Part shown: positions 9,281-17,571 of the stretch, piece by piece
How positions within the stretch are numbered: the first letter of the stretch is position 1
How the letters are laid out: each line of letters opens with the position of its first letter
Origin: Lachnospiraceae bacterium EP-SM-12S-S03
GTDB taxonomy: Bacteria > Bacillota > Clostridia > Lachnospirales > Lachnospiraceae
Reading direction: 5' to 3'
Assembly (NCBI GenBank): GCA_020540725.1
Contig: JAJBSL010000006.1
Location: forward strand, 72,060 to 136,059
Length of the DNA stretch: 64,000 bases
Program-made: the position numbers and the translations under genes
Notes under the pieces: model-generated
Told to the model about the DNA's origin: nothing
What the model saw: only the letters and a program-made list of their open reading frames with translations
Databases searched by the model: none

Positions 9281-10651
9281 ATGACAAAATCATTATCAGA
9301 ATCATTATTTGAAGTCACTCCGAAGATACAGCAACTCGCTGACCTATGCGAGAAAAATAACTCCATCGAACGGGAGCTTTATACAAAATACGATGTAAAA
9401 AGAGGCCTTCGTGACTTAAACGGAAAAGGTGTGCTTGCCGGGCTCACCAACATTTCCGACGTATGTGCCAAAAAAATTGTAGACGGCAAAGAAGTTCCTT
9501 GTGCCGGCAATCTGTACTACAGAGGATATAATATCAAAGACCTGGTGAACGGTTTCTTAAGCGCGGATCATTTTGGTTTTGAGGAAATCACATATCTCCT
9601 TCTGTTCGGAGAACTGCCGAATACAAAAGAACTGGAAGAGTTCAAAGAGACCTTGATCGAACGCCGGACTCTCCCTCCGACATTTGTAAGGGACATCATT
9701 ATGAAAGCCCCGAGCAAAGATATGATGAACAGTCTCTCCCGTTCGATCTTGAATCTTTACTCCTATGATGACAATGCGGATGACACATCCATTCCAAACG
9801 TACTGCGTCAGTGCCTGAACCTGATCAGTCAGTTTCCAATGATGATGGTCTATGGATATCATGCTTATAATTATCGTATGGGACAGGACTTATATATCTA
9901 TGCACCGAAGCCGGAACTTTCCACCGCGGAAAATATCCTCATGATGCTCCGCGAAGACAGAAAATATACGCATTTTGAAGCTACGGTTCTTGATATGGCG
10001 CTGGTTCTCCATATGGATCACGGCGGTGGTAACAACTCCACATTTACAACTCATGTTGTTACTTCCTCCGGAACGGATACCTATTCTACAATGGCTGCTG
10101 CCATGGCTTCCCTGAAAGGCCCAAAACACGGCGGTGCCAACATTAAAGTTACATCCATGTTTGCAGACATGAAAGAAAAGCTTACAGACTGGACAGACGA
10201 AGAGCAGATCCGGCAATATCTGACAGATCTGTTGGATAAGAAAGCATTTGACCGGAAGGGTCTCATCTACGGTATGGGACATGCCATTTATTCCGTATCC
10301 GATCCGAGAGCTGAAATTTTCAAGGATTTTGTGAAACAGCTCGCTGTGGAAAAAGGATATGAAAAGGAATATGCTCTCTACGAAACTGTGGAACATATGG
10401 CGCCTGAGATTATCAGCGAAAAGCGGAAAATGTACAAAGGAGTCAATGCCAACGTAGACTTTTACAGTGGTCTTGTATATGAAATGCTTGGTCTTCCGAA
10501 GGAACTTTACACACCGATTTTTGCTGCGGCACGTATTGTCGGATGGAGTGCCCATCGTCTGGAAGAGCTGAAAAACGTAGACAAAATCATCCGTCCGGCA
10601 TACAAACCGTTGGCGCCTTACAGAGACTATGTAAAGATGGAGGAACGATAG
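9281..10651 (+). CDS. Citrate synthase
   Basis: 456 residues, condensing oxaloacetate and acetyl-CoA to citrate in the cytoplasm, the entry step to 2-oxoglutarate and glutamate synthesis. AAGGAG (9268-9273) sits seven bases before the ATG at 9281 but only one base before the in-frame ATG at 9275, so 9281 is the better start. Characteristic segments are MDHGGGNNSTFTTHVVTSSG with the first catalytic His, GPKHGGANIKV, and GMGHAIYSVSDPRAEIF with the second. It belongs to the longer clostridial type with an N-terminal extension of about 60 residues. Aconitase, the next enzyme of the pathway, is encoded at 35923-38178, not in this operon. The hydrolase gene follows after six bases. Confidence 0.95.
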   Translation: MTKSLSESLFEVTPKIQQLADLCEKNNSIERELYTKYDVKRGLRDLNGKGVLAGLTNISDVCAKKIVDGKEVPCAGNLYYRGYNIKDLVNGFLSADHFGFEEITYLLLFGELPNTKELEEFKETLIERRTLPPTFVRDIIMKAPSKDMMNSLSRSILNLYSYDDNADDTSIPNVLRQCLNLISQFPMMMVYGYHAYNYRMGQDLYIYAPKPELSTAENILMMLREDRKYTHFEATVLDMALVLHMDHGGGNNSTFTTHVVTSSGTDTYSTMAAAMASLKGPKHGGANIKVTSMFADMKEKLTDWTDEEQIRQYLTDLLDKKAFDRKGLIYGMGHAIYSVSDPRAEIFKDFVKQLAVEKGYEKEYALYETVEHMAPEIISEKRKMYKGVNANVDFYSGLVYEMLGLPKELYTPIFAAARIVGWSAHRLEELKNVDKIIRPAYKPLAPYRDYVKMEER

Positions 10652-10657
10652 ATACTT

Positions 10658-11584
10658 ATGAAGAATCATTTTTACTATCCTTCCCAGGATAATCAGACTC
10701 AGATTCATGCCATAGAATGGATTCCCAAATGCGGCGTAAAGGCAATCCTACAGATTTCCCACGGGATGGTGGAGCATATTGAACGCTATGATGCATTTGC
10801 AGACTACTTAAGTAAGCGCGGCTTCTATGTTGTTGGCCAGGACCATCTGGGGCATGGTGCGTCTGTGACAGATGATGAAAAACACGGATATTTCCATGAC
10901 ACACACGGCAACGAACATGTCATTGGCGATATTCATAAACTTCGACAGATTACCACTTCCCGCTATCCCAATGTTCCTTATTTTATGTTGGGACACAGTA
11001 TGGGATCTTTTCTGACCCGCCAGTATATTACCATGTATGGCGCCGGTCTTGCCGGGGTTGTAATTATGGGCACCGGCAACCAGCCTTTGGCTTTGGTCAG
11101 ACTCGGAAAACTGCTTTGCAGAATCGTAGCTTCTGTAAAAGGTTGGACATATCGAAGTACGTTGATCAATAACATGGCTTTTGGCGGTTATAACCGGAAA
11201 TTCAGACCGGCACGTACTCCTATGGACTGGATCAGCAGAAATCCGGAAAATGTGGATAACTATCTGCAAGACTCCTGGTGTACATTTACATTTACGGTCA
11301 ATGCCTATTATCATATGTTCCGCGGAATGGAGCAACTTTTAAACCGGAAAAACTTCGCACGGATTCCAAGAGATCTGCCGGTACTTTTTGTCGCCGGCAA
11401 AGATGATCCCGTTGGAGATTTCGGAAAAGGTGTTATCGCCGTCTATAAGAAATATAAGAAGGAATTCGATGATGTGTCTCTGAAATTATATGAACATGAC
11501 CGACATGAAATCTTAAATGAAATTGACAGAAAGGATGTATATCTGGATATTTATAAATGGCTGGAAAACAGAAGACGTACATAA
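10658..11584 (+). CDS. Alpha/beta hydrolase, monoacylglycerol-lipase-like (serine aminopeptidase S33 fold)
   Basis: 308 residues of the Hydrolase_4/lysophospholipase type, probably a cytoplasmic carboxylester hydrolase. The nucleophile elbow LGHSMGSFL places the catalytic Ser near 113, an acidic residue follows in FVAGKDDPVGD near 249, and the catalytic His is in DRHEILNE near 282. The oxyanion region HGMVEHIERYD near residue 33 and GQDHLGHG near 65 also fit the family. The gene starts six bases after the citrate synthase stop with no well-spaced ribosome site of its own, so translation is probably coupled. A strong terminator follows at 11616-11666. The natural ester is unknown. Confidence 0.85.
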   Translation: MKNHFYYPSQDNQTQIHAIEWIPKCGVKAILQISHGMVEHIERYDAFADYLSKRGFYVVGQDHLGHGASVTDDEKHGYFHDTHGNEHVIGDIHKLRQITTSRYPNVPYFMLGHSMGSFLTRQYITMYGAGLAGVVIMGTGNQPLALVRLGKLLCRIVASVKGWTYRSTLINNMAFGGYNRKFRPARTPMDWISRNPENVDNYLQDSWCTFTFTVNAYYHMFRGMEQLLNRKNFARIPRDLPVLFVAGKDDPVGDFGKGVIAVYKKYKKEFDDVSLKLYEHDRHEILNEIDRKDVYLDIYKWLENRRRT

Positions 11585-11615
11585 ATATTGCTGTTAAAAA
11601 TCCATGTTCTATTCT

Positions 11616-11666
11616 AAAAGAGAAACTGCCTCTGATCTACAAACGTACAGAGGCAGTTTCTCTTTT
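11616..11666. terminator. Strong bidirectional terminator
   Basis: AAAAGAGAAACTGCCTCTG (11616-11634) pairs perfectly over 19 bases with 11648-11666, which ends in a T run. It lies between the convergent hydrolase and PHP genes and serves both. Confidence 0.9.
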
Positions 11667-11670
11667 CTAT

Positions 11671-12495
11671 CTATACCGGCAAGCAATGCCGAAATAATAT
11701 CCTGCTGGATTCATGTGCCGGATAAGCTCCAAGCTTCGTCTTTGTCTTCTCATAAAGTCCATGGAAATCACTTCCGCCTGTCAGAAAAAGGCCAAACTCT
11801 TGTGCCGCTTTCGCCGCCTTTTCCCTCAGTTCTTCATTGTGAGACGGATGATTGTATTCAATCCCCTTTAGTCCTGCCGCCACAAGTTTCGGGAGCAGAT
11901 CAAAATTATTCTGCTGTCCCGGATGTGCCAGAACCGGAATCCCGCCATCCGCACAGATTGCTTTCACACATTCTACTGCATCGGGATAATCCACATCAAA
12001 ACTGCATGGACCGCCATTTTTAAATTCCTTATAATATACATCACCAAAAATAGAATCTGTCTGCCCGGTCTTCATAAGATAAGCAAGGATATGCTGCTTA
12101 TAAATCGCACTTGTAGAAAGTGTCCTGATTTCTTCCAAGTCTGCCTTATATCCAATCTCATTTAACACCCGGATATATTCCAGTCCATTTTCTGTACGCT
12201 TGCGAAGCGTCTCTGCCCCGATTCTCTCAATATGATCTGTTGTCCTGTAGTTATAACCAAGGATATGAGCCCGCACCTCTCTTTCGGAATCGTATGCCGA
12301 CATCTCTACTCCCGGGATTGCATAAATTCCATATCTTCTTGCTTCCGCAATATATTCTTCCGTCTTTTGCGTTGTATCATGATTTGTAATTGCCAGGTGT
12401 GTAATCCCCGCTTCTTTCGCCATCTTCAAAATTGTAGTGATATCTTCACTACCGTCTGATACTTTTGTATGTAAATGCAAATCTGCCTTATACAT
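11671..12495 (-). CDS. PHP-domain metal-dependent phosphoesterase
   Basis: 274 residues from the ATG at 12495, which has AGAGGAG eight bases upstream; a longer GTG-initiated frame to 12531 is poorly supported. PHP proteins hydrolyse phosphoesters with a trinuclear metal site. The ligands are visible: ADLHLHTKVSDGSED at the N-terminus, ITNHDTTQKTEE near 40, GVEMSAYDSE, AHPGQQ near 180 and GGSDFHG near 240. The layout matches the YciV/TrpH-like group (3',5'-nucleoside bisphosphate or RNA 5'-end phosphatases); the exact substrate is not shown. It stands alone between two terminated or divergent units. Confidence 0.88.
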   Translation of the reverse strand: MYKADLHLHTKVSDGSEDITTILKMAKEAGITHLAITNHDTTQKTEEYIAEARRYGIYAIPGVEMSAYDSEREVRAHILGYNYRTTDHIERIGAETLRKRTENGLEYIRVLNEIGYKADLEEIRTLSTSAIYKQHILAYLMKTGQTDSIFGDVYYKEFKNGGPCSFDVDYPDAVECVKAICADGGIPVLAHPGQQNNFDLLPKLVAAGLKGIEYNHPSHNEELREKAAKAAQEFGLFLTGGSDFHGLYEKTKTKLGAYPAHESSRILFRHCLPV

Positions 12496-12660
12496 TTTCA
12501 TCACTCCTCTTTCTTCACAATTACTATTCACTCCTAACCGTCATCCGCATGCAAATTATAACAAAATTTTTTTCTATATTCAATCAAATAGATTTTATGC
12601 TATACTATGCGTATAAGCGGCTGACACCGCATTGAATTTGAATTTTAGGAGAAAAATCAT

Positions 12661-13533
12661 ATGAAAGAGCCATTTTTAGGCAACCCACAAAATACAATTG
12701 CAGTATTGCAGAAATACAATTTTACGTTTCAGAAGAAATTTGGACAGAATTTTTTAATAGATACTCATGTCCTTGATAAAATTATCGATTCCGCTCAGAT
12801 CACAAAGGACGATCTTGTTCTGGAAATCGGACCGGGAATCGGAACTATGACTCAATACCTGGCTTATGCTGCCCGGCAGGTCATTGCTGTTGAGATTGAC
12901 AAAGCGCTCATTCCAATTCTTGAAGATACACTGTCTGCATATGATAATGTAATGGTCATTAACGATGATGTATTAAAAGTAGATATTGCCGCTCTTGCCG
13001 ACAAATACAATAACGGTAAACCGATTAAAGTGGTAGCAAATCTTCCTTATTATATTACAACACCAATCATTATGGGACTTTTTGAAAGTCATATCCCAGT
13101 GGAAAGCATTACGGTCATGGTGCAAAAAGAAGTTGCTGACCGTATGCAGGTAGGACCCGGCACAAAAGATTACGGCGCACTTTCCCTTGCCGTTCAGTAC
13201 TATGCCGAACCATATATTGTAGCAAATGTACCGCCAAATTGCTTTATGCCAAGACCGAAAGTCGGCTCCGCAGTCATCCGACTCACGAGACATAAAGAAC
13301 CACCTGTACAAGTCAAAAATGAGAAACTGATGTTTCAGATTATCCGTGCTTCCTTTAACCAACGCCGGAAAACCCTTGCCAATGGACTAAACAACTCCCC
13401 TGAGATCCATCTCCCAAAAGAGGTTATCACAGAGGCCATTGAAAGTCTCGGAAAAGGCGCAAGCATCCGCGGAGAAGCTCTTACATTACAGGAATTCGCT
13501 GCACTGAGCGATATGATCAGTGATCGATTATAA
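12661..13533 (+). CDS. rsmA: 16S rRNA (adenine1518-N6/adenine1519-N6) dimethyltransferase
   Basis: 290 residues, the KsgA/RsmA enzyme that dimethylates two adjacent adenosines in the 3' helix of 16S rRNA late in 30S assembly. Diagnostic segments are KKFGQNFLID near residue 24, the SAM motif VLEIGPGIGTMTQYL, VIAVEIDKAL and the catalytic NLPYYITTPII near 125, then FMPRPKVGSAVIRL and FNQRRKTLANGL. AGGAG lies eight bases before the ATG. The AIM24-like gene follows after 27 bases in the same direction. Confidence 0.97.
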   Translation: MKEPFLGNPQNTIAVLQKYNFTFQKKFGQNFLIDTHVLDKIIDSAQITKDDLVLEIGPGIGTMTQYLAYAARQVIAVEIDKALIPILEDTLSAYDNVMVINDDVLKVDIAALADKYNNGKPIKVVANLPYYITTPIIMGLFESHIPVESITVMVQKEVADRMQVGPGTKDYGALSLAVQYYAEPYIVANVPPNCFMPRPKVGSAVIRLTRHKEPPVQVKNEKLMFQIIRASFNQRRKTLANGLNNSPEIHLPKEVITEAIESLGKGASIRGEALTLQEFAALSDMISDRL

Positions 13534-13560
13534 AGTAACCCCATAGAAAGGAGATTATGT

Positions 13561-14241
13561 ATGCAGTACCAGATTACAGGAGAAACATTACCGGTTGTGA
13601 TCTGCCAGCTAGAAGAAGGCGAACAAATGATCACAGAAAAAGGATCTATGTCATGGATGTCACCAAACATGCTGATGGAGACATCTACAAACGGAGGCTT
13701 GGGAAAGGCATTCGGAAGAATGTTTTCCGGAGAATCTATTTTCCAGAACATCTATACTTCCAGAGGAGGAAAAGGATTGATCGCATTTGCTTCAAGCTTT
13801 CCAGGCTCTATCAAGGCATTCACCATTTCCCCGGGAAATGAAATGATTTTTCAAAAAAGTGCTTTTCTCGCGGCAGAATCCGGCATAGACCTGTCCATTC
13901 ACTTTCATAAGAAATTAGGTTCCGGACTATTCGGTGGTGAAGGATTTATTCTACAGAGGGTTTCCGGAAACGGAACTGTTTTTGCAGAATTTGACGGACA
14001 TGTCATAGAATACGAACTGCAGCCAGGTCAACAGATTGTAGTTGATACCGGACATCTTGCCGCTATGACTCCAAGCTGTCAGATGGATATCCAGACTATA
14101 AAAGGCGTAAAAAATATTGTATTTGGCGGTGAAGGAATCTTCAATACTGTCATTACCGGTCCTGGAAAAGTATGGCTTCAAACAATGCCGATCAGTAATG
14201 TGGCCGGAGCCCTTCGGCCATATTTCCCTACTGGAAACTAA
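13561..14241 (+). CDS. TIGR00266/AIM24-family protein
   Basis: 226 residues of the AIM24 (TIGR00266) family, a beta-helix or double-barrel fold of unknown biochemical role found widely in bacteria. Typical features are the start QYQITGETLPVVICQLEEGE, MSWMSPNM, SGESIFQNIYTS, a glycine-rich centre and the C-terminal VWLQTMPISNVAGAL. GGAG lies seven bases before the ATG. It probably shares a transcript with rsmA. Confidence 0.85.
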   Translation: MQYQITGETLPVVICQLEEGEQMITEKGSMSWMSPNMLMETSTNGGLGKAFGRMFSGESIFQNIYTSRGGKGLIAFASSFPGSIKAFTISPGNEMIFQKSAFLAAESGIDLSIHFHKKLGSGLFGGEGFILQRVSGNGTVFAEFDGHVIEYELQPGQQIVVDTGHLAAMTPSCQMDIQTIKGVKNIVFGGEGIFNTVITGPGKVWLQTMPISNVAGALRPYFPTGN

Positions 14242-14344
14242 TCATGCATTTTATTTATGGGGGATTTATGTATTCTTAATATTTTTTCGATTTCCTTAAG
14301 ATATTGCACATACTTTAGACACATTTTCCCTATATACTAAGAGT

Positions 14345-14470
14345 CAGATAGTTGATAAAACAACTATCACCCCCCTCATAAAGTAAAACACATCCCTGTG
14401 ACGGGATGCAAACTTTACTCTCATTCCTTTAAATTAATGAAAAACCTGCCGGCAAAACCGGCAGGTTTTT
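14345..14470 (+). ncRNA. Candidate small structured RNA, copy 1 of 2
   Basis: This stretch between the AIM24-like gene and the glutaredoxin-like gene matches 17437-17571 closely but contains no reading frame. Predicted folds are hairpin 1 GATAGTTG/CAACTATC (14347-14354/14361-14368), an unpaired C-rich linker with six C (14370-14375), hairpin 2 with AGTAAA/TTTACT (14382-14387/14414-14419) enclosing CATCCC/GGGATG (14391-14396/14403-14408), an unpaired CTCTCATTCCTTTA tail, and an intrinsic terminator CCTGCCGG/CCGGCAGG plus T5 (14445-14470). A -10-like TATACT (14333-14338) precedes it, with a conserved TTTAGACA at 14314-14321. The helix pairs CATCCC/GGGATG here but CATCCTG/CAGGATG in copy 2, a compensatory change. 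I do not recognise it as a named family. Confidence 0.7.
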
Positions 14471-14549
14471 CATATGCATTTTTATTTTCGTATCTCCTTG
14501 ATTTTCACATCTTCTCGTGATATAGTCGTTTAAAAGGAGGTATCGCACT

Positions 14550-14810
14550 ATGAAAGTAATCATGTACGGGACAAATGCATGTCCGGATTGTGTAAATGCA
14601 GAAAATACTTTAAAAGAGAACAATATCCAGTATCTTTACCTGGATTGGACAAATAGCATAGGAAACTTAAAACGCTTTTTAAAACTTCGGGATACGAATC
14701 CACTGTTTGATGATGCCAAAAACACGGGATCTGTAGGAATTCCGTGTTTTCAGCTAGAAGACGGAACACTTACCCTCGATTTAGAAGAAGTATTAAACAA
14801 ACAGTCATAA
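14550..14810 (+). CDS. Glutaredoxin-like thiol protein
   Basis: 86 residues with a thioredoxin fold. The active-site motif near the N-terminus is CPDC (residues 11-14, in MYGTNACPDCVNAE), followed by a Gly-x-x-x-x-Pro region in SVGIPCFQLEDG. The motif differs from the classical CPYC, as in clostridial glutaredoxin-related proteins. AAAGGAGG stands nine bases before the ATG. It follows the first sRNA copy and its terminator by 80 bases, so it probably has its own promoter there or is reached by read-through. A terminator follows at 14834-14873. The partner protein and physiological role are not evident. Confidence 0.85.
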   Translation: MKVIMYGTNACPDCVNAENTLKENNIQYLYLDWTNSIGNLKRFLKLRDTNPLFDDAKNTGSVGIPCFQLEDGTLTLDLEEVLNKQS

Positions 14811-14833
14811 AAGCATTAGTTAAGAGAAAGATT

Positions 14834-14873
14834 AGGGAGGCAGCCACTTCCATAAGTTGCTGCCTCCCTTTTT
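14834..14873 (+). terminator. Terminator after the glutaredoxin-like gene
   Basis: AGGGAGGCAGC (14834-14844) pairs with GCTGCCTCCCT (14859-14869), extended by ACTT/AAGT inside, and is followed by a T run. Confidence 0.88.
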
Positions 14874-14917
14874 AATACCATTCGTTTTCCAATCGTTCTC
14901 TTTCCATCATTCTTCAC

Positions 14918-16087
14918 TTACAGACTAGCTTTTAAAATCTCCACGATTTCCTCATGATCAAGAACCTTATAACCACCATTCATCGTAAATGTAGTATCCG
15001 CAATTGCTTCAATCATATTTTCGTTGGCTCCAAGCTCTGTAATACTCATTACAAGACCTAGTTCTTTCATCCAATTTTCCATCGCTTTCAAACCTTCTTC
15101 AGCAAGCTGGCGGTCATCCTTACCATTTGCTTCAATCCCCCACACATTAACCGCAAAACATTTGAACTTCTCCAATCCGTACTCCATAATATACCGATAA
15201 TAAGGAAGCGATACCGCAGCCAATGTCATGCCATGCGTCGCATTCGTATGCCCACCTACAGATTGACCAAGCATATGCACCATCCAATCTGTTGATTTTC
15301 CTTTTGACACAAGTGTATTCAATGCCCATGTTGCTGTCCACATGATATTGCTTCTAGCCTCATAATCCTGTGGGTTCTTATTCGCAATCCGGCTGGAATG
15401 AATCAAGGACTTCATCAATCCTTCACTGATATAGTCACTTGTGTTGTCATCATCTCCCGAAAAATATTGTTCACAAATATGATTAAAAATATCATAAATA
15501 CCGGAAACCATCTGGTAATGCGGCAATGTCATTGTGTACTTTGGATTTAAAATGGAGAATCTTGGCATAATCTTCTCATCCGCAAATACATGACCTATTT
15601 TCTGTTTTGTCTTTTCATTTGTAATAACTGCACCTGCATTCATTTCGGATCCGGTTCCTACCATAGTAAGTATGCAGCCTACCGGAATACACTCACAATC
15701 CGGCTCTTCAAAACGAAGATAATATTTTTCCCATGGATCTTCCTTGCAATTTACCGATACGGACAGCGCCTTGGAATAATCACATACCGAACCGCCGCCT
15801 ACCGCCAACAATAAATCCGCTTCATGCTTTTTCGCAATCTCAATACCTTCGTATAATTTAGCAAGCGTTGGATTGGGCATGACACCGGAAATCTCTGCAA
15901 TATTTTTCCCGTTTCTATTTAGCAATCCCACAACCGCATCATAAATTCCATTCTCCTTAATGGAACCGCCACCATAAATCAACACCACATTATTCCCGTA
16001 TTTTTGCAATTCCTCGTTTAGATAGTTTAAAGAATCTTCTCCAAAATAAAGTTTTGTAGGATTACAATACATAAAATTTCCAAGCAT
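14918..16087 (-). CDS. Iron-containing alcohol dehydrogenase (butanol-dehydrogenase-like)
   Basis: 389 residues of the group III, iron-dependent alcohol dehydrogenase family, YqhD/BdhA branch, which reduces aldehydes with NAD(P)H. The cofactor-binding GGGS motifs are seen twice (VVLIYGGGSIKENG and AVGGGSVCDYSK). The metal site includes the His residues in YDIFNHICEQYF and in MLGQSVGGHTNATHGMTLA. The start has GGGAG seven bases upstream. The gene is divergent from a MerR regulator and its promoter carries the regulator-type 19-base spacer and dyad (16143-16173), so it is very likely induced by that regulator. The actual aldehyde is unknown. Confidence 0.93.
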   Translation of the reverse strand: MLGNFMYCNPTKLYFGEDSLNYLNEELQKYGNNVVLIYGGGSIKENGIYDAVVGLLNRNGKNIAEISGVMPNPTLAKLYEGIEIAKKHEADLLLAVGGGSVCDYSKALSVSVNCKEDPWEKYYLRFEEPDCECIPVGCILTMVGTGSEMNAGAVITNEKTKQKIGHVFADEKIMPRFSILNPKYTMTLPHYQMVSGIYDIFNHICEQYFSGDDDNTSDYISEGLMKSLIHSSRIANKNPQDYEARSNIMWTATWALNTLVSKGKSTDWMVHMLGQSVGGHTNATHGMTLAAVSLPYYRYIMEYGLEKFKCFAVNVWGIEANGKDDRQLAEEGLKAMENWMKELGLVMSITELGANENMIEAIADTTFTMNGGYKVLDHEEIVEILKASL

Positions 16088-16142
16088 AACTTATCTCCCC
16101 CTAAAATTCAATTTGACATTCTTTTTATATCCTGATAAAATC

Positions 16143-16173
16143 ATGCTAACACCTAAAGCTGACTTTAGGTCAA
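16143..16173 (-). promoter_or_regulatory. MerR-type promoter with dyad operator for the alcohol dehydrogenase
   Basis: Read on the minus strand, TTGACC (16173-16168) and TAGCAT (16148-16143) are separated by 19 bases, two longer than the optimum. The dyad ACCTAAAG/CTTTAGGT (16151-16158/16163-16170) lies almost entirely in the spacer. A 19-base spacer holding a dyad is the hallmark of promoters that MerR proteins untwist to activate. The regulator gene starts 32 bases to the right. Confidence 0.8.
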
Positions 16174-16204
16174 TAGTTTTCTTTTATTTTTTAGGAGGTT
16201 TTTT

Positions 16205-16642
16205 ATGTATACAATTGGACAAGTTTCGGAAATGTTTCATTTACCAATCTCTACCTTGCGATATTATGATAAGGAAGGACTCTTTCCTGAAATACAGCGA
16301 ACCTCAGGAATCCGCAGATTCAGTGAAACAGAGATAGAAGCTTTACGGGTCATTGAATGCCTGAAAAAATCCGGCTTGGAAATCAAAGATATCAAACTTT
16401 TTATGGAATGGTGTAGCGAAGGCAGTAAAACCTATGAAAAGCGATTGGAATTGTTCCTGAAACAAAAAAAGAACGTAGAGGCTGAAATCGAACGGCTGAA
16501 CCAAACACTTGAAATGTTAAATTACAAATGCTGGTACTACTCACAAGCCATTGCCGATGGAAATGAAGACCGGCTGCATGCTATGAATCCGGAAGATATG
16601 CCGGAAGCCATTCGAAAATCTTACCTTCGTGCACACAAGTAG
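16205..16642 (+). CDS. MerR-family transcriptional regulator
   Basis: 145 residues. The N-terminal winged helix shows MYTIGQVSEMFHLPISTLRY and then YDKEGLFPEIQRTSGIRRFS, the standard MerR DNA-binding signature. It is followed by a dimerising coiled coil (about 80-115) and a short C-terminal tail ending in SYLRAHK. There is no cluster of Cys as in metal-sensing MerR members, so it more likely senses an organic or aldehyde signal. AGGAGG is six bases before the ATG. It is divergent from the alcohol dehydrogenase and the operator lies between them. Confidence 0.93.
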   Translation: MYTIGQVSEMFHLPISTLRYYDKEGLFPEIQRTSGIRRFSETEIEALRVIECLKKSGLEIKDIKLFMEWCSEGSKTYEKRLELFLKQKKNVEAEIERLNQTLEMLNYKCWYYSQAIADGNEDRLHAMNPEDMPEAIRKSYLRAHK

Positions 16643-16694
16643 AAGGATGGTGTACTTTACTTTATAGAAAAATCAAACCAGAGGTATAAATCTA

Positions 16695-17339
16695 ATGAAT
16701 ACAACATTGTTTTTTATAATGGAAATCATGGGTACTATAGCATTTTCCTGCTCCGGTGCCATGGTCGCAATACGAAAGAAACTGGACTTTCTTGGTGTAA
16801 TTGTTCTCGGCGTTATTACTGCTGTAGGCGGCGGTATGTTCCGTGATATTCTGATCGGCAACAACCCTCCGGAACTTTTCCGTAATCCGGTATACGTTTG
16901 TGTAGCTGTTGTCGCCGCTGTTTTCATGTTTTTTATTATGCAATCGCGAAAATTGTCTCAAATTTTTATTCAGGCAAAACCTTACGACACAATTATGAAT
17001 CTTTTAGATGCTATCGGACTCGGCGCCTTTACCGTAGTGGGTGTAAATGCTGCTACAAATTCCCCTTATAATCATTATATTTTTCTGACTATTTTCCTTG
17101 GTGTGATTACAGGGGTGGGCGGCGGACTTCTTCGTGATATGATGGTCTGTGAAATTCCATCTATTCTAAAAGAACATATTTATGCCTGTGCTTCTTTGGT
17201 CGGCGCCCTTTTATATGTGTTATCCATGTATTTTGATATTCCAAATATTGGTATTGTTGTCAGCGCTGCAGTTGTGATTATCATTCGTGTCTTATCGCGA
17301 TATTATGATTGGAATCTTCCTCACGGAAGAATTTCATAA
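16695..17339 (+). CDS. Trimeric intracellular cation (TRIC)-type channel, UPF0126/YicG family
   Basis: 214 residues with seven predicted membrane helices arranged as two repeated halves. Each half carries the family glycine motif: GVITAVGGGMFRDILIG near 45 and GVITGVGGGLLRDMMV near 130. Bacterial members form homotrimeric potassium-permeable channels related to animal TRIC proteins. It starts 52 bases after the MerR gene in the same direction, with a modest ribosome site AGAGG. The second sRNA copy begins about 100 bases beyond its stop. Confidence 0.88.
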   Translation: MNTTLFFIMEIMGTIAFSCSGAMVAIRKKLDFLGVIVLGVITAVGGGMFRDILIGNNPPELFRNPVYVCVAVVAAVFMFFIMQSRKLSQIFIQAKPYDTIMNLLDAIGLGAFTVVGVNAATNSPYNHYIFLTIFLGVITGVGGGLLRDMMVCEIPSILKEHIYACASLVGALLYVLSMYFDIPNIGIVVSAAVVIIIRVLSRYYDWNLPHGRIS

Positions 17340-17436
17340 GAGAAATTTTTAATTTCTTAAAGTCTTCTTAAGGAAATTTCGTTTTCTTTTATTGTTAAAA
17401 CATATTTTAGACATATTTCTCTTATATACTAATATC

Positions 17437-17571
17437 AAGATAGTTGATAAACAACTATCGCCCCCCTCATAAAGTAAAACACATCCTGGTAACAGGATGT
17501 CGCACTTTACTCTCATTCCTTTAGATAATAAGTAAACCCGAAACCCGCTAGCCCTTGTGGTTAGCGGGTTT
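17437..17571 (+). ncRNA. Candidate small structured RNA, copy 2 of 2
   Basis: This is the same architecture as 14345-14470. Hairpin 1 is GATAGTTG/CAACTATC (17439-17446/17452-17459), followed by six C (17461-17466). Hairpin 2 has AGTAAA/TTTACT (17473-17478/17506-17511) enclosing CATCCTG/CAGGATG (17482-17488/17493-17499). The same CTCTCATTCCTTTA tail follows, then a terminator AACCCGCTA/TAGCGGGTT with T residues (17542-17572) whose sequence is unrelated to that of copy 1. The promoter block TTTAGACA (17406-17413), 11 bases, TATACT (17425-17430) is conserved with identical spacing. The next gene is convergent, so this is not a leader of a downstream gene. Confidence 0.72.

Noticed and set aside
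9890..10708. Minus-strand open frame of 272 codons
   Set aside because: It is antisense to citrate synthase, rich in His and Cys as expected of a shadow frame.
14345..14549. sRNA copy 1 as a riboswitch or attenuator of the glutaredoxin-like gene
   Set aside because: Copy 2 has the same structure and terminator position but no gene downstream on its strand (the TraX-like gene is convergent), so a cis role is unlikely for the family.
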